DNA of 64,000 bases, taken from contig NC_065536.1 of assembly GCF_932294415.1 (NCBI RefSeq), forward strand, positions 52,526,354 to 52,590,353, read 5' to 3'. Below, one piece after another: positions 44,608 through 56,861 of the stretch. Position numbers and translations under genes: made by a program. The notes below the pieces were generated by a model. That model was not told the origin of the DNA. It made no database searches and worked only from the letters and a program-made list of their open reading frames with translations. This DNA comes from Quercus robur (Eukaryota; Streptophyta; Magnoliopsida; Fagales; Fagaceae). How positions within the stretch are numbered: the first letter of the stretch is position 1; each line of letters starts with the position of its first letter.

Positions 44608-45573
44608 ATGGGCACAACCATTTCACCGTACCTTGTCGTATCTCCCTTTCCGGTCCGGACCACAACCTCGAACCCTCTTTTTCATCGTACCCACCAATTT
44701 TACACCAACCCTCTCTCACTGTCCCTTCCAAAACCTTATCTTCGGGGCTCCACCGCCGTTGCCCGGTTCGGGTTCAAGCCCGGGCTATTCCCCGACCCGG
44801 ATACCAACGCGATTGCCGAGCTGCTTGGTCGAGCCGAGAGCATCCTTTACACGCTTGCGGACGCTGCTGTTTCGAGCTCGGATACGGTTAGCTCCACAAC
44901 CAAACAGAGCAATGATTGGCTCTCTGGAATCACGAATTACATGGAGACTGTCCTCAAGGTATGTCTTTTTTTTTTTTTTTTTGCTCCAAGAATTTCGGAT
45001 TTCATTAAACGACAACGTGTTTTTATGTCTATGTTTTTTTTTTTTTTAAGGTTTTGAAGGATGGGCTATCGACTTTGAATGTTCCGTACTCTTATGGGTT
45101 CGCTATAATACTACTCACTGTTCTTGTTAAAGCTGTTACATTTCCTTTGACTAAGAAACAGGTACTAAATACTAATTCTATTATTAGGTACTTCAAAAAT
45201 ATCTTCTTTTTTTTTTCTTTGTTTGGTTATTTGAATTGGCAAACTGTTTTTTTTTTTATGTTGTTGAGTGAAGGTGGAATCAGCAATGTCGATGCGGTCG
45301 TTGCAACCTCAAGTAAAGGCAATTCAGGAACGGTATGCTGGAGATCAGGTTGAAAATTTTGTCTTCTCTATCATCAATATGTTAAGTGTTAACTATTGGT
45401 TCTGTTAATTTAGTCACATCGATTTCAATGTTACTTGCTGTCAAAGTTAATTATTTTGCATAGGACTTGGGATTAAAATTAACTGTATTGGCATTGAACC
45501 ATTTTTGAAAATTTATGGATTAGTTTGGTATAATTGATGTAATTGAGCTTTCATATGTATTTCAGGGACCAAA

Positions 45574-45612
<39 letters not shown>

Positions 45613-48600
45613 TCTTTCTTTTTTGGGTTTAATTCAAAAATGTAATTTGACTAATATTAGGGATCGAAGATTTTTTGATCGACAAGCGATATCTTTTTGA
45701 ATGACCAGCACTGATGCTTTTGTTTACCTGCAGGAAAGAATTCAACTAGAAACGGCTCGATTGTATAAACTAGCTGGTATAAACCCACTAGCAGGTACTG
45801 ATGTTGCATCTTGCTTTAGCTTGAATATACTAATGTTCGGCATTTTTAATAATTTGTTGTTGATGAGTGGTAAAGTTTTGGAAATGTTTCTGTTCAAGGA
45901 ATTCAGCTTTTGGACCTTTGGTTTGGTTACAGAAATTTGTATGCAAGAATGGGTTCTAAATTATGTAATTACCAAAACCACGTTGCCACGTGGGCACTAT
46001 GAAAGATCTTTTGATGAAATTCTAGCAACTTTTGGCTCCAAATCTATTATGGTCATAGTGAAGAAGTAGTTGTTTTGGCAATTGTTGGAACATCTGTTTT
46101 GTAAAATATTCTTATCATCACTTGTGGAAGGGGAATATATATGGGGGGTTGAGGTTAATTTAAATAAATTAAGGCTTTAAAGGTTTCAATCCTGACTACA
46201 ATTGTAACGCTTATAATTCAACCTCTGGTTCTTGTGACGTATTTCTTCCTTCAGCTTCTTGATTGCTAAGTTGGTGGTTATTTCCTTTGTGCCAGGGTGC
46301 TTGCCTACGCTGGTCACAATACCAGTATGGATTGGACTCTATAGGGCCCTTTCAAATGTAGCAGATGAGGTAAAATGTTCTTTCAGTTGATTCTTGATAG
46401 GTAACCTGTGGTAGCTTTTGCTCTCTCCCACATCTAATTGAATGCTTGTGCCTAATATTAAAGGGACTCCTTACAGAAGGCTTCTTCTGGATACCCTCCC
46501 TGGCTGGTCCCACTACCGTCGCTGCTCGACAAAACGGCAGTGGCATCTCTTGGCTTTTCCCTTTTGTAGTAAGTCTCTTCGTTTCAAATCCAGAAACCCC
46601 AATCGTTTTTCAAAAATTTTGTTAGAAATTGTATTCTGTACAATCCTTGCAAGTTTTCCACTGAAACCAAGCTGCTATTTGGTTTACAAGCTGGATGATA
46701 ATACAAGTTTCACCAGATAAAGACTCAAGTGGTGACATATGTTTTTCATGCTCATTCTCATCCACTTCAAATCTTTTATGTGCAGTTAATAATTTGATTG
46801 TTGTTTCATTTTGTGTTAAGTTTATATTTCTGACAGCTTGTATGAGATACTTAATTGCTATCTATCTTAAATGCTGTGAATTAATTTCCTTTATTGGTTA
46901 CTTTTTGTTTTCTTAGGATGGTCATCCACCCCTTGGATGGTCGAATACCTTGGCTTATCTTGTCTTGCCCATGTTGCTGGTTGTCTCACAGTACCTTTCT
47001 GTCCTAATTATGCAGTCATCACAGTCACAGGTCAGTCACTTTCCAGGTTTTATTAGCACAATTAAATTCAAACATAACTAGTTGTACACATTTCTACATG
47101 GTTGTATGAACAGTGTATTTTCCTCTTTGCTCTATATAGGGCTTAGTCATTTGTTACACTGGCTATCATTTCTTGTCTTTTTAGACATTGGTCTTTGATG
47201 TGCATGGCCTAGCTATTTCAGTCAATTGCTTCATATTACCCTCTATTAATGCTGCCTCTATCTAGCATTTTATAATTTACTGATACTGCAATAAATATAT
47301 ATACTTGTAAAGAAATTCAATAAAGCAAGAGGACTGTTAGCCAGATTCAATAATTTTTGTCTTTAGATGTGCATTCAAGATGGTTAAACATGCAAAAACA
47401 TCATATTTGGTATTATTATATGCCTATGTGCACTGCCTTGTTATTTTGCGTATATAGTTTTCTTCAGTCACTTGAAAGAAGGAAATCATGATGCTATGTG
47501 GTATGATATATGTATGTATGGTACCTTGTTATTAAAAGTTATATTTATAGTTTCATTGTAAATGCTACTCATTGATTTTACTGCTCATTTTATTTGTATG
47601 ACATTGTAAGCTTTCACCTTTTTATATACCTTTTTCCCCCGTCTGAGGTTATTATTTATTCATCATTTAACATGTGTTAGTAAATTTCAGAGTAATGATC
47701 CCAACATGAAGACTTCTCAAGCAATAACAAAATTCCTTCCTTTATTGATTGGTTATTTTTCACTCTCAGTTCCTTCTGGTTTAAGCCTTTATTGGTGAGC
47801 ATACCTGAAAACCCTTTTTTTTTCAAGAAAAAACTTATTTGTCTATGAATATTTTTCTTTTTCATATCATAGTCTTGTCTATGTTTTCTCAAATATTTCA
47901 GATATACTTATGCAGGTTTACAAATAATATATTGAGCACCGCACAACAAGTATGGCTACAACAGTTAGGGGGCGCAAAAAATCCGGTGGGGACATTCACT
48001 GAAGATATCATCAAGGAAGAGAAAATCCAGAATCAGAAGTCAATTTCTGAATTACGAGTACTTGCCACCAAAACAGAGGAGAGACAAGAAGAGAAGTTGA
48101 CATCAGAGGGGCCTCGTCCTGGTGAAAGGTCAATAATGAAACCTGTTATTCTTCATAAGCATTTTGTGGTTAGTGTTTGTAGTCTTAATCTGCCTTTATA
48201 TTCCAGATTTAAACAGCTAAAGGAGCAAGAGGCAAAAAGAAGACAACAAATAGAAGAAGAAAGGAAGAAGGCTGAAGAGGCAGCGGCTAAAGCAACTCAA
48301 ATAGCCAATGAGGGACATGAGAGAGAAGCCAAATTACTTGAAAGAGAAAATGGGGCTGCAGCTGACTCGGTTGTTGAAAATAATGAAAACGTTCAATCTG
48401 TGACTACCTTTCATGATTCTTCCAATGTTGAAGTTGTTGTAAATGGTGGTTCATCTGGGCAGGACTCAGAGGAAGATCAGAACATGACTTCCACATTTAC
48501 GATGGAAAATGAAGTTTCTGCCAATTCCAAGGTTGATGGGAGTGATGGGCAACAATCTTATGAAAATGTGGAAAAGGTATTCTAGTAAGCTTTGAGATAT

Positions 48601-48768
48601 ACAGTGTGAATCATGTTTATTATAGGTTACGCTATGCATAAAGAAATGTTCACTGCATGCTGGTTTTATTCTAGAATATCCCATTAACCTTTTTCTATTC
48701 CTGCTACTTGTGCTTAATAGTTTTACTGTTTGTAACTGTGGGCTGCTTCTTCTTTTCAGAGAAAGTAG
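44608..48768 (+). CDS. ALB4: ALBINO3-like thylakoid membrane insertase (ALB4 type), 11 exons
   Basis: YidC/Oxa1/Alb3-family proteins insert membrane proteins into thylakoids, with cpSRP and in the assembly of photosystem and ATP-synthase subunits. My exon model, all GT-AG, is 44608-44958, 45051-45161, 45274-45348, 45734-45794, 46296-46369, 46464-46568, 46917-47030, 47691-47794, 47916-48128, 48207-48576 and 48760-48768, giving 528 aa. Exon 1 carries a S/P/R-rich chloroplast transit peptide and ends METVLK. Exons 2-9 hold the five-helix insertase core: PYSYGFAIILLTVLVKAVTF, QERYAGDQ, LAGINPLAGCLPTL, IPVWIGLYRALSNVADEG, FFWIPSLAGPTT, GISWLFPFVDGHPPLGW, SVPSGLSLYW and TNNILSTAQQVWLQQLGGAK. Exon 10 is a charged, coiled-coil-like stromal tail (FKQLKEQEAKRRQQIEEERK). 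QSSQSQSNDP, NILSTAQQVWLQ and the VEKRK ending resemble Arabidopsis ALB4 more than ALB3, as I recall them; ALB3's longer basic tail is absent. The exact 3' end is uncertain. Confidence 0.9.
48129..48206 (+). other. 78-nt in-frame intron of ALB4 (possible retained intron)
   Basis: The intron between exons 9 and 10 starts GTCAATAATG, ends TATATTCCAG, is 78 nt (26 codons) and contains no in-frame stop. Retention would insert 26 hydrophobic-leaning residues into the stromal tail without breaking the frame. Splicing restores ...PGER-FKQLKEQ, which matches the family, so removal is the expected form. Confidence 0.6.
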
Positions 48769-49070
48769 CCAGTGTTGTCTGAGTTCATATAATTGTATTT
48801 AAGGGGGAAAAGAGGGATGGAAGGGGCAAGTCATGATTCGTCATATGTCCCAATTGGATGTGACTTAATGTTGTTCACTGCCTGCTGCATTTATTTTACT
48901 GCACCCCATTAACCATTGTCTATTTCTGCTACTTGTGCTTTTAGTCTTACTGTAGGGAACTGTAGGTTGCTAGTTCTTCTTCTCAGAGACAGTAGCCGGT
49001 GTAGTCTGAAATAATTTAGTTCATTAATGTATTTAAGAGGGAAAAGAAGGGGCTCATGAATTGTCATATA
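48700..49070 (+). repeat. Tandem duplication covering a possible ALB4 terminal exon
   Basis: ~48690-48850 and ~48905-49070 are diverged copies (CTGCTACTTGTGCTT, GTTGCTAGTTCTTCTT/GGCTGCTTCTTCTTT, TATTTAAGxGGGAAAAG). Each contains an acceptor followed by a tiny reading frame to a stop: AGA AAG TAG at 48760-48768, and AGA CAG TAG at 48987-48995. Joined to exon 10, the first gives a C-terminus ...EKRK and the second ...EKRQ. Confidence 0.6.
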
Positions 49071-49223
49071 TCTCATTGCATGTGACTAGAGTTTTTCTAA
49101 GAAAATCAAAGGGCAACCCAACTAAAGTTAGACTAGAGTTGAACTTCACCAATGAAATACATCAATATACATAAAATATATTTTTGATGACAAGGAACCT
49201 CAGAGACTGTGCAGTGCATTGTG

Positions 49224-49400
49224 TCTTTTTACTCGGTTAAACCCTGGACCCAGGTACATCACACGGATCAGGTAAGTCATTGGCTTTGCCAATGGGACGT
49301 GGCCCCTGGAAATTGTTTGCACCCAAGGGGATTTGAACCTTAGACTTGAGGGAGTATACCACCAAGACCAAGGCCTTGACAACTTGAGCCAACCCCTAGG
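49224..49400 (-). mobile_element. tRNA-derived SINE in the ALB4 3' region
   Basis: On the minus strand TTGGCTCAAGTTGTCAAGG (A-box TGGCTCAAGTTG) is followed ~45 bp later by a B box in AGGTTCAAATCCCC, then CCAATGACTTACCTGATCCG and GGGTTTAACCGAG. This layout is that of plant tRNA-derived SINEs. Target duplications were not resolved, so ends are approximate. Confidence 0.65.
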
Positions 49401-49991
49401 GGTTAATATATATAATATATATTATAACACCTAATAACTATTTTTGGAAGAAGTTTTTTGATACATCCATTGTTGGATTATGTTGTCTTCTCAGACCCTC
49501 TATATCTGTCAAATATCAAGATGATTGGGAGAACAATCACAATTTCATTTATAAATTTGATAAATTTCAAGTTTGTTGTATTTTAAGATTATATGCAAAA
49601 TATGAGTTTATGGATGGAATAGTAAATGACATCTGATCGATACAAAATTTGAGGTGTGTTAAGACTTAAGAGCAAGGATACCATGTAATGACACACTGTA
49701 TTAGAGTTTGGAACATGCTACTGGCTTGCATCTGTGCATGGTAAACAATCTTGAAGTTTCACTTCATCGGCTTCTTGGACTTGTTTCTTCTCTGAAGGCT
49801 AGGTCAAGTTTGATTAAACCATTTCTCCCCACCACCCTTTTATCCTTTATCCTTTTGGGACTCATGAAATGGGGGGCGGTGGGGGTGGTTTAACAAATTG
49901 AAATTGAGTAATTTTATGACTATATCTGTTATCGCTATCAGTTTTTAACCTACTTTCTTATTATGCCATTGGAAAATTGTCAATATTCCAG

Positions 49992-50075
49992 GAAACAGTT
50001 GAATTATACAGTACTACAACGACTAAAGATAACAAAATTTCTGGAGAAGACACGCATCAAGCTAGAAGGGAATGA
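49992..50075 (+). CDS. Alternative last exon of ALB4
   Basis: A strong acceptor (CAATATTCCAG, ends 49991) opens an 84-bp frame in phase with exon 10, reading ETVELYSTTTTKDN... to TGA at 50073-50075. If used instead of the exon at 48760 it would replace the EKRK end by 27 polar residues, giving 553 aa. A third option is read-through of the exon 10 donor to the TAG at 48583-48585. Only transcript data can choose; I favour 48768 because of its likeness to ALB4 ends. Confidence 0.45.
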   Translation, partial: ETVELYSTTTTKDNKISGEDTHQARRE

Positions 50076-51329
50076 TCAATCAAAAGAGGGGGGAAATTTT
50101 GTTATGATGGTTTCAGTATAACAAGATTTGGCAAGCTTAGTTATTTATAAGCTAAAATATATTAGGGACAGCACCTTGTGATACAGTTCTTGCCCCGGCA
50201 GAAGCACGCAGCTTATCAATTATCTATTCTGCATCCATGGTGGAGGTCTGTGATTAATTGGAGGTATGTTAATTCTCTGGGAGATGAATGCCTGGATCAG
50301 TGGGATTTTGGTGGTTCTGTGTTGCTGTAACCTGAGCTTCAAAGTAGTAGTAGTCTGCAATCAGTAGCTTTTTCATCCTCTCAGCATTTCTGGGGCATTA
50401 TGTATTATCTGTAACAACAGGAAAGTGAAACACAGGTTCTCTCTCTTTCCTTTCTTAGGAATACAGTTTTCAGTGGGGCAGATGCCATAATTTCAGTGGC
50501 CCTCACATTGAGCTGGCTACTTTGTTTGGTCTTTGATCCTTCTTTTCCCTGTTAAATCCACACATTAGTTTACTTAGAAGATACTTAGTCGGAAATGATT
50601 GGTGGTGATAATTCTCTCCAGGTTCGATATATTTGAACGAGTGCCTAGATGTTTGCCTTTTTATACGATGTTGGAACTGTATCAGTATTTTCCTAAATGA
50701 ACTTTCAAGAGCAGTTACAGTTGAGATGTTAATTTATGGTGACCATTGAAATGGAAACTTTACCAACTTATAGTTCTCTTGAATGCCTGCTTGGATGAAT
50801 TGCATGTAGTATAAGTGTGTGCGCACCCATTTGTGTGGTGCTCATGTCGTGTAGCTATGGTCAGAATATTCCAATTGAAAGGCAATTTGGTCTTATGCTG
50901 TTTAATCGATGGCCAACAATTTCACCATTGTTAGTTTATAAGCGAGTGTTCTTTTTACACTGCAAAATTCCAAATTAAGCTCTGTTTTTTAACTTGTGAA
51001 AAAAAAATTGCTACAAAGATGGTTCAAGTTGGATTTGATGACTGCAATTTTAGTAACAATTACCTAAAAGTAATGATATTTCTGTGTTTATTTAATTGAA
51101 GTTACCAACTTTGCTAAATTACTCTTCTTCCTCTTTTTTTGCCTCGATAAGGGCAATATTTGAATATGAGTTTGATGCATTATGCATAAGAGCATCTCCA
51201 ACAAAAGCAGAATGTCATTTTTTCTCCGAACTTGGCAGTTGGGTCCCCAACCCTGCTCCAACAAACAAGTTAAAAAGAGTGTTGAGAGACTAGCTACCAA
51301 AATCTAATAATACACGATGGCCCTAACAA
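50076..51329 (+). other. ALB4 downstream region
   Basis: No further coding sequence is recognised. 50076-~50500 may be 3' UTR of the longer transcript form. ATAAGAGCATCTCCAACAAAA near 51187 looks like one end of a MITE without a recognisable partner. Confidence 0.45.
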
Positions 51330-51332
51330 TAA

Positions 51333-51753
51333 GAGCATCCACACATGGAAATGCCAAAAAAAAAAATTGCATCACCAAAAAGCTATCTTTTATCAATTTT
51401 ACATTACCACTTTAATTAGACAGTCTACGGGCTATATTCTATTCTTTGACCACTCTTTTTAATTTTCTTTTTTATTCTATTTTACATTACAACTTTAACA
51501 ATACACTTTACATCTAATACTCTATTCTTTTGTGAGATTAAAATAATTGGGGCATGGAATAAAGTAATAGTGTTTAAGATATAGATGTTGTTACCGTGGA
51601 CGTCTATTTTAGATGTTGTAGCAGCGTAAAAAAAATCTGAACAATGTTAAGAGCACCAGATGTTAAGTGTTGTTTTTTTAAGCAATTGGTACTACAATAA
51701 AATGCAAAATAGCTAAAAACACATTTTAGAGCATCGGGTGGAATGGAATGCTC
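51333..51753. mobile_element. Tourist-like MITE
   Basis: 421 bp between GAGCATCCACACATGG (left) and, inverted, GAGCATTCCATTCCACC (right), flanked by TAA and TTA. Related at the ends to 9288-9691. Interior AT-rich and non-coding. Confidence 0.55.
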
Positions 51754-51756
51754 TTA

Positions 51757-52762
51757 TCAGCCACCACATACAATAGTCCAAACAGTTACACCATGCAACA
51801 AACCTCACAATTCTTCACCATAAAACCTCACCTTTCTTAACCCATGCAACAAACCTCACCTATCTTCGTACCTTTAGGATTTACCTAAAGATTGCACTTC
51901 ATCATAAACGAGTAGGAAAAAATCACTTTAAGACCTAAGAAAACCCACATAACCTCATGCACACTTTGGTGATGTCCTTCTTGTAGAACTCCATGATAGA
52001 GCCATTGGATAAGACACAATTGAATGGACTCATAGAATTGAAGAGAAAGGGTTTGATTTGAAGTCTAAAGTGAGAAATACAATAGAAAAAAAAAAAAGGG
52101 GGGATATGGGGAATAAGGAAAGAGATGGGTCGGATTTGACCTAACCTATTAGAATAAAGAATAATTCAAAAAGAAAAATAGAAGAAATTAAAAAAAAAAA
52201 AAATTGTTAGTGTTTCTAAAAATATGGCTAGTTAAAATGGAAAGTTAGCTAAATATATTGACTTATCTGTTTAGTCACACAAATTTTGTTCGTCATTGGT
52301 AGAAGCAGAAGTAGATCGCGAATCCTAACGTCATCATATATATTATAAAATTTGCTTCCAATCGACTAAAAAAGAAGATAACATTCATCAACAATCTCAA
52401 GTCTCCTTTGTCTGTTAAGAATTTTAGAATTATTGATTTCAAGACTTAAAAAGTTTAGCTATTTAATTATATGCAAACAGCTAGTTCCACCATAAGTTGT
52501 GCAATTGTTAAGTTGACCTATTATAATTTTCCTTTTTCTTTTTCTAGTAACTTGAGTGTTTGCAATTCCTGTCTCACACCACTCTTGGGAATGAGCTCAA
52601 AATGCCGGTAAGAGACTTCAAACCTAATATATCATAAATATTATAAGGTCATAGCCTCATAGGAACAACTAAGCCAAACCGTTGGAGTTTGTTGACCTAT
52701 TATAATTGGTGTACAATAAAAATTGTGTCAGTGATATACTAATCACAACTTGCTACCACAGT
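51757..52762. other. Intergenic, AT-rich
   Basis: No gene, no clear element. A-rich runs at 52086-52102 and 52189-52203. Confidence 0.5.
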
Positions 52763-52770
52763 AAGTTATA

Positions 52771-52929
52771 AGAGAAGTGTTATGTCCACAACATTTTCAC
52801 AACAAATTATAAATAACAAGTTGTTACTTGTTCTAATTTGAACTCATTATTAAAATTATTTTTTTGTTTACCAATAACAATATCTCACTTAAAATTTGTT
52901 GTAAAAATGTTATGAACAGAGCATTTCTC
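52771..52929. mobile_element. MITE with 8-bp target duplication (hAT-type)
   Basis: 159 bp with inverted ends (GAGAAGTGTTATGTCCACAA left; GAGAAATGCTCTGTTCATAA right, inverted) and exact 8-bp duplications AAGTTATA (52763-52770 and 52930-52937). Eight-base TSDs are typical of hAT elements. Two relatives occur in the window (62099-62263 and 1355-1530). Confidence 0.8.
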
Positions 52930-54121
52930 AAGTTATAATTTCTTTGTTTCGTGTCTCTAAGTCTAACATTCTTTTTTTTAGGGTCGGGGAACTGATTACT
53001 GATTAGCCTCAACCATAAAGCCCTTTAATAAAGTGGGAAAGTTGTGTTACAGGGTGTGTATGAGTTCAATGCCTTGGCGTACACGTAGAGACTAGAGATT
53101 TGAATAAATTTGATTGAAGACCAAGTCACTTCATAACAACGATGGTCTAACATTTAATCCACATGGTCCCTCAGAAGGGAATATTATTTAACTAGTCATC
53201 AACTTCTTCCCCGATATTTGGAATTTGTAATCAAGGTTCATATTCGTTAAAACAAAAGGAACTATTTAGTTCTAGGCATGAACTCAATTTGGTTCATCCC
53301 CTAAGAGAATTTTTAGTTCTTTTTGAACCCAAATAAATCTTCAACATTGAAAATGAAATTTTAAAAAAATAAAAAAATAAAAAACTTTTTTTTTTCAAAA
53401 TGACAACAATGAATTCATGCGTGCAATTGTGCTTTTACTTTCACCATATGAATTGTCTACCTTGCTTTCTTTCTATTAATTAGTTTTTGACTTTTTTGTT
53501 AATTAAGTACTAATATTTTTGCTTATTTTCAATGATATCATTGCTTGTAATATTGCTTACGGTTGTTTACACAACAAAATGGGGTTACCTTGTCCGCAAT
53601 TATAGGACAATGGCCAACATGTACCATAAGTAATCTGAGCCCAACATTTGTTGTTTTTTCTTTTTTTACTGTTCTAACTAAGTTGGCATTAGACATAATG
53701 CAAAAACTAAGTGTATTGCAAGCATTTTAATTTGGTCTGCCATATGCTGATCCTGGAATCCTCGAACTTCAATAAAGATTAAAGAGAGATAACATTGCAA
53801 TTATCCATGTTGGTTCCCCTTTAAGTTTTTCCTGGAAAATCTTGTTTCCCAATTCTCTAACATTCTACCCAAAGGGGGAAAAAAGTATTCAGACTGTAGA
53901 GTTTGTTCACATGATAACTGATCAGGGAAATTTGATATATTTTCACCTACTGGCTTTCTCCTTGTACAATAAAATTAACAAATTAAATATGATGAAAAAA
54001 GGGTGATCGGTCAGTACTTAGTTCAGTCCAATTTTGCAAAGTCGATTACAAAACTATGGTGTATCCACATATATGTGCAGTGATAGAAGGTTTTTTTTAA
54101 GGTTCATCATCCCCTTCCTCA

Positions 54122-55671
54122 CAGGGTGGCTCAACTATTAGGCTATTTAGGCAATGGCTTAAGGCTCTCAAATAGAAGAAAACCAGTCTAGTGTTTATTA
54201 CACAAATTATTTTATACAATTTTACACACCCCAAAAGCAACTTAAATATAATAATATTATATCTATTTTTCTTATAGTAATACTAAAAAAATAATAACAA
54301 AAAAGTAGTCCTCTCACCTAGGAAAAAAAAACTCTTATATTAGCCAATAGTATGTCTTGTCTATGTTTTACAATGTAACAATTGTAATTAATATTTTAAC
54401 TTTTTTATATTGCCAAAAGAGACAGAGACAAACGTAATTTTTTATGTTAATATTGATTTTTTAGATTTATTTTTATAATAAAAAATTTTAAAATATGTTT
54501 TATAAATATCCGAACAAAGTCCAATTAACATATTAATTTATGTAAAAAGGCTAGAGTCTTTTTCTAATACATGTATTGCTTATACAATTGTGGGGCCCAA
54601 TGATTTATGGGCCAGGTCCACTTGCTCATGGGGAGTTCAAAGGTCCAAGCCGAAGAAGGCTATGGCTCAAGCTCAAAAATATAAAACACAAAATGGCCCG
54701 AAGATGCAGCCGAGGACAGTTCAGTCCTCGGCAGACCCAAAGTTCCATTGAGAAGAGGGGTAAAAAAGGTATAGGAACAAACTTGAAAGAAAATCTAAAA
54801 TATCTCGGGAAAGCTGCCCTTACTACCCTTCCCAGATAAGACTCTGCACCTAACAGAACCGGATTCTTCGGCTTTTTCAATCACCCCCAACGATTCTGGG
54901 ATTAGACTGACAGGACAAATATCAGTCTTGGAAAGGTTGACCCTACACGTGGACGAAGGACAGCGAACGTAAGCTAGTATAAAAGAAAAGGTAAGTAATC
55001 TGGAGAGGGGGCTGGGAAAAATGGCCCAAAAAGCAGAGCCTCCCATCCCACTTCCAGGAGAAAGACTCCAGGGGTGAAAACACCTTAACGATGTATGCAC
55101 ACCACAAAAAATCCACCGCCGGGTAACCCGGGGAAGACCTTAATGCTCTTCGGAACAAGTCCGAGGAGTCTAACCCCTCAGGCTACGAAGCTGTAGGGCT
55201 TGGAGGTTCAAGCTGAACCCTTTTTTTTATTTATTTACATGAGTCCCTCTAAAATCAGGACCGGACCATCGTCCCGTGATCAAGGGCAAGCCTTTTAAGC
55301 CCACTCTCTACAAATCATATTGTGAGAGATCTTTTTTGTACGAGCCCAACGTCATTCTTGGGCCGTTAAATAATCGTGTCCCTACAACAATATTAACTAA
55401 CAATACATTTATATCATTTAAAATTGATTATGTCACAAAAAATATTAAGTGGATTAACAATATTACCAATTGATAAGGAAATATTAGCAGAATTTGAAAA
55501 CAAAAACATAATTTATAGTAATTATGCATCACAAAAAGCAAGAAAAATAAATTTTAAATTTAAAAAAATCAAAATATAAATATTATTCAATAAATATTTA
55601 AAATTAAGAGAATGTCCCACTTCAAAATTGTTGCCTTAGGCTGCAAAATGAAAATTTGTTGAGCCCACCCT
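54122..55671. mobile_element. Probable hAT-like non-autonomous element hosting a solo LTR
   Basis: Left end AGGGTGGCTCAACTATTAGG and the inverse of the right end AGGGTGGGCTCAACAAATTT form imperfect inverted repeats, followed by GCTTAAGGC/GCCTAAGGC words on both sides. Subtracting the nested LTR leaves ~750 bp, AT-rich and non-coding. I could not find a matching target duplication, so this is tentative. Confidence 0.45.
54589..55386 (+). mobile_element. Solo LTR of the TE1/TE2 family
   Basis: 798 bp, beginning TGTGGGGCCCAATG and ending GTGTCCCTACA, with exact 5-bp duplications ACAAT (54584-54588 and 55387-55391). It carries the family blocks GCCGAGGACAGT, CCTACACGTGGACGAAGGA, CTAGTATAAAAGAAAAGG and CACTCTCTACAAAT-TATTGT. 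It is ~190 bp longer than the LTRs of TE1/TE2 because of extra sequence near 55100-55290. Confidence 0.9.
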
Positions 55672-56698
55672 AGAAGGGGCCTAATTATTGCGAACTGCAA
55701 ATTTGAGTGAATTTAAAAATGAATTTGTTTGAAGCTGAATTGAGATATTTGACAGAAATTACACCATTTAGAATTTACAAATTTCTTTTTTATTTTATTT
55801 TATTTTATATTTAAAATATTCTATGCATATGAAAAACCCTCATACCAATGTGGTCATATTTTACATGAAAAGAACTTAACATGCCAATAGCATGGTTAAT
55901 ATTCGTGATTTTGGCATATTATTGTGGTATTAATACAAAGAAATCATTTCAATTAAGGCTAAAGTCGTTAAAACTCACATATGAAATTGATGTCTTTGCA
56001 AAAAAGTATTCTATGAGGATCACCGTTGTGATATTGGAAGAAACTAATAATTTTTCACAGAAAATAAATTATAATAAAAATGCCCAATGTTAGAGATTTT
56101 CGCCTTATACACCAAATAAATTATAATAACGAAGATTCAAATTACTTTACATTTAGGTTTATTTTGCTTGCACTCCGAGCTTACCCTAAGTTTTGATATC
56201 TTTACCATCTTCTTCAGGCGAAAAAAGCTTAAAAACAACTGGAATTTGGGAAGTTTGAAATCAAGGTGGATGGAAGTTTGAAGACAAGTTGAATTTGGGA
56301 AGTTTGAAAACAATTTGAATTTGAAAGAATATGAAAAAATTTGGTTTCAATACGTTACCAAAGTGATCTATATTTTTAGTATATATATTGTCACAGATGA
56401 GTTTTATATAATTTAAATTATAAAGTGATAAAATAAAGTTCAAATCAAATATGAATATTCTAGTGTTTATCTACAAAATGAAACTTGAGTCTTGTCACAA
56501 AAAAAGTAAGATAGTAACATAATTTGGGGAACGACATTTCATTCTTAGCTTTGCTGGATATCTTGAGAGAGGTTGGTTAACATAATTTGGGGAAAAGTAA
56601 GATGTTGATGGAAACGATGACCAAATTAAATGTGGAGTATAATATCAAGCTTGATCAAATGAAGTGCAGATGACAAGAAAGAATGAAGTGTGGATGAT
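55672..56698. other. Intergenic, AT-rich
   Basis: No gene. Near 56240-56330, a GGAAGTTTGAAAxCAAxxTGAATTTGG phrase is repeated about three times. Confidence 0.5.
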
Positions 56699-56708
56699 TG
56701 TGGGTTGA

Positions 56709-56830
56709 GGGGCAGAGCTAGGAATTTTTGTTTGGGGCCAAGTTGCAACACTAATATATTTATCAAGATAACCCCATACATAAATATATACACACATTTT
56801 TTTATTATACACAATTTTTTATTCGATAAG

Positions 56831-56861
<31 letters not shown>

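Noticed and set aside
44633..45049. 138-codon frame overlapping ALB4 exon 1
   Set aside because: Out-of-frame shadow; exon 1 in the chosen frame ends METVLK and joins exon 2 with correct phase.
46695..46916. Possible extra exon of ALB4 between exons 6 and 7
   Set aside because: Exons 6 and 7 join in phase (FPFV-DGHPPLGW) as in the family, with good splice sites; the intervening frame is T-rich intron.
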